Below are positions 1 to 8,824 of a stretch of DNA of 64,000 bases, piece after piece. Within the stretch, counting starts at the first letter, position 1, and every line of letters begins with the position of its first letter. The stretch is taken from assembly GCF_012489685.1 (NCBI RefSeq), contig NC_080044.1, positions 54,737,507 to 54,801,506 of the forward strand, in the 5' to 3' direction. Made by a program: the position numbers and the translations under genes. Source of the DNA: Lotus japonicus (taxonomy: Eukaryota; Streptophyta; Magnoliopsida; Fabales; Fabaceae). The notes beneath the pieces are model-generated. The model saw only the letters and a program-made list of their open reading frames with translations. It had not been told where the DNA came from and made no database searches.

Positions 1-469
1 TTCTGTGAATCCCGCCAAGACTGGCTATTGTTCCTGGTTGCTCATTTTGGGCGGGCATAAGCATCCCTTATGTCCCGCCCAGTCCACATGCCCCCAAGAC
101 ATGAGGCTCAAGTTCCTTGAGTTGAAATGTCTTTAACGCGCCTGCTTTATAGCCCTTTGATGTGCATACCGTAGGCGTGTTGCCGTATTCGTGCTTATAC
201 CTTCATCGCCATTTTGTTGTTTCGTCAATATGGCGCCATTCTCATGCTCCGTGGTATGTCGCCATTTCGTTGATACATCGCCCTCATCATAACCGTAATG
301 TTCACGTCTTTTCAACTGACGCACGTATCCTTGTTTTCCGGGATTTCGTCATCATTTGTCATAAATGCAATTTTCAGTTGTGCGTCTCGAGGAGTAACGT
401 CTTTTCGCTTCATACCTTTTCGAATTTCAAATCCCACGATCCCACGACTCTTCACGATCTGCCCATTCA
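1..469 (-). repeat. 3' LTR of Tat element A (nearly complete)
   Basis: On the minus strand a 23-nt purine-only tract (492 to 470) is followed at once by TG at 469-468, the arrangement of a polypurine tract and LTR start. About 320 bp further on is a TATA box (minus TATAAA at 151-146). The first bases of the window, ttctgtgaat, match nine of ten bases just inside the end of the element-B LTR (TTCTGGGAAT after TG at 20386), so the window probably starts two bases inside this LTR. Its inferred length of about 471 bp and TATA-to-end distance of about 147 bp resemble the B LTR (about 430 and 134-146 bp). The LTR type is inferred; no second LTR of family A is in view. Confidence 0.55.
145..152 (-). 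promoter_or_regulatory. TATA box of LTR A
   Basis: The plus strand reads ctttatag, giving TATAAAG on the minus strand. It is positioned as expected for the U3/R boundary of the LTR that would drive minus-strand transcription. Confidence 0.45.
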
Positions 470-492
470 TTCTCTCTCCTCCCTTTTCCTCT
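470..492 (-). other. Polypurine tract of element A
   Basis: A run of 23 pyrimidines on the plus strand gives an all A/G tract on the minus strand, immediately before the TG of the inferred 3' LTR. In LTR retrotransposons this tract primes plus-strand DNA synthesis. It abuts the TATA box of the antisense ORF on the other strand. Confidence 0.55.
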
Positions 493-498
493 ATAAAA
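492..498 (+). promoter_or_regulatory. TATA box of antisense ORF A
   Basis: TATAAAA in the context CTCTATAAAAACCC lies about 280 bp upstream of the first good ATG of the antisense ORF. A pyrimidine-rich, 5'UTR-like leader follows it, with a start site expected near 520-530. Spacing and context are those of a plant pol II promoter; activity is inferred. Confidence 0.5.
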
Positions 499-675
499 AC
501 CCTTTTTACTTTTTCACTTTTCACTCTCTGAAAACCCTTTTCCTCAAACTCTCTGCGATTCTTACTTTCTCCTATTTCGAACTCCGGCGAACCTCCGTCA
601 CTCCGGCCGTCGTCATTGCGCGGTGCCTTCCCATAGCCGACTTGCTTTCTACTCCATCCTCCACTTCTTCTTCCG

Positions 676-774
676 GTGAGTCTTTCCTCTTTCTTCTTTC
701 TTGACACTGTTCATCTTCTTCTTTTTTCTTGCTGCCACTGTTCATCTTCTTTTTATTTTTATGAAATTACCCAG
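676..774 (+). other. Predicted 5'UTR intron of antisense ORF A
   Basis: The donor CCG|GTGAGT is at 676, followed by a T-rich stretch and the acceptor CCCAG at 774. Removing these 99 bp places the ATG at 776 one base after the splice junction. There is no transcript evidence. Confidence 0.45.
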
Positions 775-775
775 C

Positions 776-2909
776 ATGTCAATGCACAATATCAGCGTTT
801 CTTATCTAGAACTTTCTTCACCATCTACGGAGGGGGAAGTTTCTGCCCCCACCGTTATTGAAATTCATTCCTCGCCCTCTACTCATGAGGATTCCGGTCC
901 CGCCGGCTCTGTAGACTCTATTCTCTCTTCGAATGGAGAATTGTCTTCACCCGAGTGGCGTTCAAACGCACATTTGGTTGAAGATAAATGTCTTTTTCGT
1001 TCCATCTGGGGCAGTATTGGAAGCATCAGCTCGCTTCGAATATCATCCCAAGGGTTTACCAAAATAAACCCCGCCACTTCTAATAACGTAGATCACCTGT
1101 TGAATGTTCTTCCATGTGGCGAGGATGATTGTGTTCTTTTACGCAAAGATTCATCCGATGAATCGCCCGATTTCTTTTTTGTTTATGGTTATTTTTTCTT
1201 GGACTTGAATATCAAACTTCCATTCTCGCCCTTTATATGTCACGTTCTTTCCTTTCTGAACGTGGCGCCTTGTCAACTCCAACCCAACGCCTGGGGTTTT
1301 ATTCGCTGTTTTGAAATTCTTTGTGAACATTTGAGTTTCACTCCCACCTACCCCTTGTTTTTCCTTTTCTATAAAACAGTCACCACGAAACCTACCTCTG
1401 TCAAGTGGGTTCCCCTTCTAGCCCGTAAGAACATGAGCCGATTCACCACCCTTAAAAGCCATTACAAAGTGTGGCAGAAAAAATATTTCAAAGTTATGGA
1501 GTCGCCCGAAATAAATAACTTGTTTCGAGATTCCGATAATAATCCACTCTTCCCCTTTTACTGGACAAAAAATCCCCGCCGCAAAATATCCGTTTCATAT
1601 GACGCCTTAGATGAGTCTGAGCAAGGTATCGCCGATTATCTTCGCACACTACCAGTACTCTCTGGCCATGACTTGATTGAGGCGTCGAAAGCCGGCACTT
1701 TAAATCAGTTTTTTAGTAAGTTTATGATCTTTTCACATGACTTGCTTTTTTCTTTGTGTTCATGTGTTTTGTCTAACTAATACTTTCCATGCAGCAACGA
1801 TGGGAAAAGGCAAGGTTGATTCAAACCCGTTGAAGTTGAAGGAATACCTCGCCCAGTCTGCAGCGGCAGCGAAGAAAAGGTCCGCCGAAAATGAGCAAAA
1901 GAAGAAGAATGAAGGTGCTTTGGGCTCTGATAATGTCAGGGACCCTAAGCGCCAAAAAACTTCAGGCGCTGCTGGTGGTAAGCCTTCTCATCAATCGGCT
2001 GGTGCAGCTTCCAAAAGTCAGCCTGCAGAGAAAAAGAAGGGACATGATACTATCCCACCACCTAACCAGGATTCAAGCTTGCTGATTAACCGCCCGCCAA
2101 CTCCATTTAGCCAAGCTGGCACTAGCTCAGCCATTGGTGGCGAGGCTCCTCCCCCTTTGCTGAGTTTAAATGATCCTCACTTCAATGGGTTGGACTTCAT
2201 GACCCGCACCTTTGACAACCGGGTCCACAAAGATATTTCCGGTCAGGGCTCCCCCAACATTGCTTCCTTGGCCATATTTCATGCACTTTCCGCCCCCAGC
2301 ACTGTGGCGGGAATGGCCCAGTGTGTGAAAGAAGTGATTTCAGCCAAGAATCGTTTCGAGAAGAAGGCAGCCGATTATAAAACTGTCTATGAGCGAGCTA
2401 AGGCTGACGCTGAGACCGCCAACAAGAAGCTGAAATCCGCTGAAGAAAAGTGCACTAAGTTAACTGCTGACTTGGCGGCGTCTGACCTGCTTCTTCAGAA
2501 GACCAAGTCTTTAAAAGAAGCCATCAATGATAAACACACTGCTGTTCAAGCCAAGTGCCAAAAACTGGAAAAGAAGTACGAACGCCTGAATGCTTCCATC
2601 TTAGGGCGTGCTTCTCTCCAGTTTGCTCAAGGCTTTCTGGCGGCCAAAGAGCAGATTAGTGTGGTTGAGCCGGGCTTTGATCTTTCCCTCATTGGGTGGC
2701 TGAAGGAGATCAAGGATGGTCAAGTGGTTGGTGATGACGACATAAGCCTCGACCTCCTTCCTCAATTCAATGATGAAAGTGAGTCTGAAGAAGAAGAAGA
2801 TGATGGCGGAGATAAAAATGATCAGAACAAGGTTGAGGATCAAGGAAAGGAAGACCCTCAAGTTGTTGCAGGCCAAGGGGACAGCGCCAACAACGAGAAT
2901 CTGCCTTGA
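776..2909 (+). CDS. Antisense extra ORF of Tat element A (Transposase_28-like, coiled coil, 684 aa)
   Basis: This spliced ORF lies between pol and the 3' LTR, antisense to gag-pol. Exons are 776-1715 and 1795-2909. The 79-bp intron has donor TTA|GTAAGT, a CTAAC branch-point-like motif and acceptor TGCAG. Splicing is phase 1 and joins the two frames exactly, predicting 684 aa. Residues about 140-185 hold the LPFSPF, PNAW and FEILC motifs of the 'putative gypsy type transposon' family (PF04195-like). After the intron come Lys-rich clusters with PKRQK, resembling a nuclear signal, then a Lys/Glu/Ala coiled coil, then an acidic tail. No stops or frameshifts were seen, unlike gag-pol on the other strand. 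Function is unknown. Antisense extra ORFs are known in Tat/Retand elements. Confidence 0.75.
1716..1794 (+). other. Intron of antisense ORF A
   Basis: A 79-bp intron with donor GTAAGT, branch-like CTAAC and acceptor TTCCATGCAG, in phase 1. Both flanking reading frames stop inside it when it is not removed. The type-B ORF has an intron at the same place and phase. Confidence 0.7.
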
Positions 2910-3402
2910 ATTTGTTTTTGTTTTATGAAGTCAACATTGTGCTCTGGGCGTTGCCCTTTTGTTTTTTATTATTCTAAATCATGTACGGGCGTCGCCCCTT
3001 TTTCTTACTTTTAATGAAGACCGTTTTAAGTTCATTCGTTGTTACCTTGAGTTGTTACCAACTTTTGTTGTTACTTAGGTTTAAATACCTTAGCCTATTT
3101 TTCGACGAGGCTTGGTTTCTAGTGGCCACTAGAATTGCCAAGGCTTGTAATATTTGATGGCGATACTCTCTTATTCCGAAAGGTTTACTCGCGGTATTGC
3201 ATACCTTGATACGATTTGCATTGCATGAACTCGTAATATAAATTAAAAAATATAGGCGATTCTGTTGAAATGATCTTTTCATTAATTTTCTTTCACATGG
3301 GAACTATTGTCCCTTCATTACATATGTCGCCTCATTAAAAACCTTTCCAAAGAAAGGGAAAAAGAGTGCGACTTCATTCACCTTTGTTGTTTTTTGTCTT
3401 TT
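2910..3402. other. Spacer between convergent antisense ORF A and pol A
   Basis: About 490 bp separate the stop of the plus-strand ORF and the stop of the minus-strand integrase. The sequence is T-rich on the plus strand just after 2909 and probably holds the 3'UTRs of both transcripts. I see no gene here; the short reading frames are not supported. Confidence 0.5.
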
Positions 3403-4626
3403 TTAACTAAAATATTGCTTCAGATGTGAGGCGTTCCATGTCCGTGGGACCCTCTGACCATTAAGTTGTTCCAACTTATAAGCTCCTCCTCCAACATCGC
3501 CTATAACCCTGTAAGGCCCGCCCCAATTGGGTGAAAGTTTGTTGTGTTTGTCGGGTATTGTATTTTTTCGGAGCACTAAGTCTCCTACCCTCATCTTTCT
3601 TGGCACTACTTTCGTTGTGAACTTTCTTGCAATCTTCACTTTTCCCGCCTCATTTCTTATGTGTGCCTCCCGTTGTTCCTCTGGCAACATAATTAGATTT
3701 GCTATCAGATTTTCCCCGTTGTCATTCTCATTAAACCGAGACACTCGCCAGCTCTGGTTTTCTATTTCTACTGGGAGCATGGCGTCAGTCCCATAAGTTA
3801 AACGATACGGGGTTTCCTTTGTGCTTGATTGTTCAGTAGTGTTATATGCCCAAAGAACGCCTGGTAACTCCTCCGCCCAACACCCCTTTGCTTCATCCAG
3901 CTTCTTTTTTAAGCCTTTCAAAATAACTTTATTAGCTGACTCGGCCTGTCCATTAGTTTGCGGGTGTTCTACCGAGGCAAATCTCATTTCGATTCCCATT
4001 CCTGCACAAAATTCCCGGGTAACGTTACTTGTAAATTGGGTCCCATTGTCCATTACCAAAGCCATGGGAACCCCAAATCTGCACACAATTCTTCGCCACA
4101 GGAAATTCTTGACCTTGACCGCCGTGATAGTCGCCACTGCTTCAGCTTCTATCCATTTGGTGAAGTAATCAACCGCCACGATGATATACTTCATTTGTGC
4201 CTTCGCCACCGGGAACGGTCCCAAAATGTCAGTCCCCCACATAGCAAATGGCCAGGGTGCCATCATGGTGGTTAATTCCTCCGGCGGGGCCTTATGCAAA
4301 TCAGAAAAGACTTGACATTTTCCATATTTCTTAACATAATCCAGACAGTCCTTCTTCAATGTTGGCCAGTAGAATCCTGCTCGCAAAACTTTTACTGCCA
4401 AGGATCGCCCTCCAATATGACTGGAGCATACTCCTTCGTGGACTTCCGCCATTATTCCCGGGGCGTCCTTGGTGTCAACACATTTCAGCATAGGAGACAT
4501 AATGCCTCGCCGATATAACTCCCCATCCACCAGTGTGTAGAAACTGACCTCTCTACGTTTTGCTCTTGAGTTCAAATCGTCATCCTGTGGAGGGTTCTGT
4601 AGAAATTTTTGATTGATTCCATCCAT
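3403..4626 (-). pseudogene. Integrase region of Tat element A
   Basis: The zinc-binding region has His63 and His70 (residues of this 407-aa frame) and Cys104. The first expected Cys is Tyr101 (codon TAT at 4326-4324), whereas element B has Cys there. The DDE core is intact by eye: Asp133 (GTDILGPF), Asp193 (MDNGTQF) and Glu229 (GQAESAN), with 35 residues between the second Asp and the Glu. A GPY-type motif (WGGPYRV) lies near the C-terminus. The frame is one base out of step with the upstream RNase H frame at an A5 run (T5 on plus at 4606-4610), so this is the 3' part of a broken polyprotein, not a separate gene. Integrase would insert the element cDNA into nuclear DNA. Confidence 0.85.
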
Positions 4627-7160
4627 GAAGGCTCGCCTTCACTTATTGACTTCACTGCTTTGAACTTCACTTCCACTAAATCAATACTTGGGCGAGGCAG
4701 GGTTTCTTGAATGACTGTTTGGTAATTGCCCAATCGCCCTGTACTTGCTAATTTTGCTAACACATCAGCCCTCTCATTTTGTCCCCTCGGGACATGTTCT
4801 ATTTTAACATCTTTGACCTCCATCATCAATCTGCGCACCACTTCCAAGTATTTGGAAAGTTGCGGATCCTTCACCTGATACTCGCCTTTCACCTGCTTAA
4901 CCACTAACTGCGAATCTCCTTTGATAAATAGCTTCTGGACCCCAACTCAATGGCTAGCCTTAAGCCAGCGATCAAAGCCTCATATTCAGATTGATTGTTG
5001 CTCGCCTTGAACTCGAATTTTAGAGACTGTTCAATGATCATTTTATCTGGACTCTCAATTGTTATTCCAGCCCCGCTTCCAGTGTTGTTGGAGGATCCAT
5101 CCACAGATAGGACCCATTCTCCTTGAGTCTTTTCGCCTTCTGTGGGCGTTAATTCAGCCATGAAGTCGATCAAACTTTGGACTGTGACTTGGCCCCTTGG
5201 CTCATATTGTATATCGTATTCCGATAATTCAACTAACCAGCTAACCAATCGCCCAGATAAATCAGGCTTTTGAAGTACTTGCCTTAAGGGAACATCAGTT
5301 TTAACTTTGACTTGGAAACTTTGGAAGTAAGGCCTGAGGCGCCTTGCTGTTTTCAGAATCGCCAAAGCCGCCTTTTCAATTTTTTGGTACCGCAGTTCAG
5401 CGCCTTGCAGGGTGTGACTTACAAAATATATAATCTTCTGTTGTTTTCCTTCTTCCTGAAGTAACACTGTGCTGACCGCCCTATCCGTGACAGCCAGGTA
5501 GAGCATCAGAGGAACGCCTGGCGTAGGTTTGGATAGTACTGGCAACGTTGCTAATGTCTCTTTCAACTTGGAAAAAGCTTGCTCGCATTCCTCTGTCCAC
5601 TGGAACTTGGAATTCTTTTTTAAACAACTGAAGAAAGGAGCAGCTTTGTCTCCCGCCATTGGCAAGAAACGTGCTAAAGCCGCCATGCGTCCTGTTAATC
5701 GCTGTACTTCCTTGACGCTTGTTGGACTTTTCATTTCTAAGATCACCTTGCCTTTATCTGGGTTTACTTCAATCCCTCTTGATGTTATCATAAAGCCCAA
5801 AAATTTTCCCCCTTGAATCCCAAACGAGCATTTCTCAGGATTTAGCTTCATTTGATATTTTCTTAATTGAGTAAATGCCTCCATAAGATCGCCGCCGTGA
5901 TCACCAGCCTTGGCGGACTTTACAATCATGTCATCCACATATACTTCCATATTCCTGCCCACTTGTCTTGAAAAAATTTTATCCATGAGCCGTTGGTACG
6001 TAGCTCCTGCGTTCTTCAAACCGAAAGGCATTGTCTTGTAACAATAATTCGCCTGATTGGTCATAAATGCTGTACTTTCCTCGTCCGAAGGATGCATCAT
6101 AATTTGATTATAGCCCGAATAAGCATCCATGAGACTTAAAAGCTCATTCCCGGAAGCTCCATCCACAAGTTTATCAACATTGGGAAGTGGATACGAATCT
6201 TTGGGGCACACTTTGTTCAAGCTTGTGTAGTCCGTGCACATTCGCCACTTTCCATTAGCTTTTTTAACCATTACCACATTGGCGAGCCACTTTGGGTACT
6301 GTACCTCACGGATGAAACGAGCCTTGATTAGTTTCTCAGTCTCTAACTGTACGGCCTTGTTCTTTTCGTCACTCATTCTCCGCCTTGGTTGGATGACTGG
6401 GGCCGCCCCTGGTCGTATGGCCAATTTATGAGTGATCACATTGGGGTCAATCCCTGGCACATCATTGATGGTCCATGCAAAGAGATCCAAATTATCACCT
6501 AGAAGGGTGATTAGTCTTTCCTCTTGCTCTTTTGTTAAACTGCTACCAATCTTTAAGAACTTGTCATTGACTTGCACCTGCTTGGTTTCTTCCAGAGGTT
6601 GTGGGCGAAAATCATCACCATCATCTCTTGGGTCTAAACTAAATCCTTCTTGTGGAAAGATTTCTGTAATTCGATGACTTTCCTTGGCGGCCTTTCGTCC
6701 ATAAAGCGCCACGCTTCGCAAATAGCACTCTCTTGCTGCATTCTGGTCTACACGCAGTATCCCGACCTTCCCATTACAGGCTGGATACTTGACAGTTAAG
6801 TGAGCAGTTGAAATGACCGCACAGATCTTGTTGAGGGTGTATCGCCCCAATAGTACATTGTAGTTGGCTCTGCACGCCAAGACTAAGTACTTTACTTGAA
6901 ATTTCTTAACAAACTCCCCTTCTCCAAAAGCAGTTGGTATTTCCACATATCCCCGCACATTGACACGGTCCCCTGTAAATCCTACCAAGGTTCCTTTATA
7001 TGGCCTCAAATCGGATTCCTTTAACCCCAGGCGATCAAATGCATCGCCATAAATGATATCCGCCGAAGATCCCTGGTCTAAAAATACTTTCTTCGTCACG
7101 TAATTGTTAACCCTAATTGTCACCACAATTGGATCGTTGTCATGGGGGATCACATGCGCA
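4600..7160 (-). pseudogene. Protease, reverse transcriptase and double RNase H of Tat element A
   Basis: Read from GTG at 8359, the protease active site DQGSSADI is near residue 428. Reverse transcriptase covers about 660-845, with YVDD at 807-810 (plus 5930-5941). The first RNase H is about 945-1065. A second RNase H begins near 1080 with SVDGSS and continues in a new frame after a one-base loss in the C4 run at 4940-4943, through GDSQ and ADVLAKLAS near 4740. Two RNase H domains in tandem, the second of archaeal type, are diagnostic of the Tat lineage. The enzymes would copy element RNA into cDNA. Two frameshifts (4940-4943 and 4606-4610) prevent a full polyprotein. Confidence 0.88.
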
Positions 7161-7399
7161 AAATCCTGAGGTGTGAATACAATAGGTGAATGATTCAGCC
7201 AACACTCACCTTCGTTCGCCTCCTGCACTGAGTGCACTGCCGCCACATAGCGTTTTCTAGCCTTACTTGAAATTGCACCCCCGCCGAATCCTCCTGCAAT
7301 AGATGAGCATTCCCCAACAGGATCGCCCAACTCTTCAACTATCTCCTTCCCTTTGCCTTTGTCCCCTTGAGTTATCTTAGCGACCTCTGGCGTTGTTGT

Positions 7400-8824
7400 G
7401 TCTTTAACGAAATTTGCCAAATGGCCAGCCTTAATCAAACGATCAATTTCCCGCCTCAGGTTCCAACAATTATCTGTCGTATGCCCCAACGCTTTGTGGT
7501 ACTCACACCACCTGTTGGTATCTACATTAGCTGGCGGCCGCCGTGGTGGTGGCGGGTACTGCACAACGTTTGTTTGCCCAACTGCCCTTAAAATGGTGCT
7601 TAAGGGTGCATTCAACTTGGTAAGTGGAGCTGGAGCTGGCGAAGCACCATGCTGACCAGTTGTGGTTGCAGTGGGACCTTGAGAATTTCTGTGCCATGTA
7701 TTTTGAAATCCTGGTTTAGAGTTTTGATATGGTCCCGGTCTTGGTACACGGGGGGTTTGTGCCACCCTGGTTTCCTTCCCCGCCTTAGGTTTATCCTGTG
7801 ACACCACGCCAGATTGGGCTTGCTTGCGTCCTTCCTCTCTTTCTTGTTTTTTCTGATCATCTTGCTCAATTAATATGAATTCCTGAACACGGGCACGAAG
7901 GTCCATCATGTCTTTTGCTGGTCGCCTCGTTAAGTCCCGATTCAAATCACCCGCCCGGAGACCATTTTTGAAAGACGCCAAACATACGTCCGGATTATCC
8001 TCCTCCAACTGAACCGCCATCTTGCTAAAGTGTGCCATGTAGGTTTTTAACTTTTCTCCTGGTTGCTGATGTATGCTGATAAGATCAAACATTGTTGCTT
8101 TTGTGGTTTTATTGGCGGAGAATTGAGTCAGAAACTTAGTAGATAGATCGGTGAAATTATCGATGGAGAAGGGCGGTTGTCTAATGAACCACTGCATCGC
8201 CATGCCTTTAAACGTAGAAGGCAACAATCGACACTTTACCGCATCCGTTGCCCCGCCGATCACCATTTTAGTGTTGAAATATCTCAAGTGTTCCATAGGA
8301 TCAGTGTCGCCTGAGAAGGCGTCCAGTGCCATTGTCTGCAGGTGCTTTGGTATACCCACCCGAGTGATGGCGGGAACAAAAGGCTAGAACTCGACAACAT
8401 CCTCAGCCTCGAGCCGTTGTTCTTGCTTATAGTCTTGTCGTTGGGTTAAATACTCCACCTGGGCTTGCAACTGCTCATTCTGGCTTTGTACTTTTTGCAA
8501 AGTATCCAACATTTGTTGCAAGGCCGCCGGAGTGATTCCCGTCACTACTTCTGGTGCTTTTCTCGGAACGCTGTTTTTGAAGTCGTCCAGATTCACGTAT
8601 TCAGGCGGCGCTGATCGTCGCCTGACTTCTGGATCTGATCTAGCGATCAGATCTGAAGGTCTTCCCGGAGCAGCATTCACTAACGACACCGGTGACTGTG
8701 CCACCGAGTGAACCCCTTCCGAAGAAGTCTCCTGCTCCGGCTCTTGAGGTACTTCATGGTTGTTGTGTCGTCCGCCGCCGCGGCCGCCGTGACGACCACC
8801 TCCCCTCCGGCGATGATCCCTCAA
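7400..8824 (-). pseudogene. Gag region of Tat element A, 5'-truncated
   Basis: The capsid-type domain (Retrotrans_gag) lies about 8330-7850, with DAFSGDTDPMEHL followed by the typical Trp/Phe-rich helices. A CCHC-like zinc motif, CEYHKALGHTTDNC, is at about 7507-7466. The reading frame is open to 8824 but has no ATG start; upstream in frame is a TAA (8833-8831). An in-frame TAG at 8386-8384 splits gag where element B reads EFRPF. The Arg/Gly-rich N-terminus meets the antisense ORF of element B near 8790-8830, so the true start, leader and 5' LTR of A are gone. Gag would form the particle that packages element RNA. Confidence 0.8.

Noticed and set aside
162..704. Open frames at 162-704 (plus) and 312-707 (minus)
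   Set aside because: They cover the inferred LTR, the polypurine tract, the TATA box and the 5'UTR; their composition is low-complexity and no family was recognised.
3527..8387. Plus-strand open frames inside gag-pol A, such as 3821-4168 and 5529-5816
   Set aside because: They are complements of conserved pol domains with no family match.
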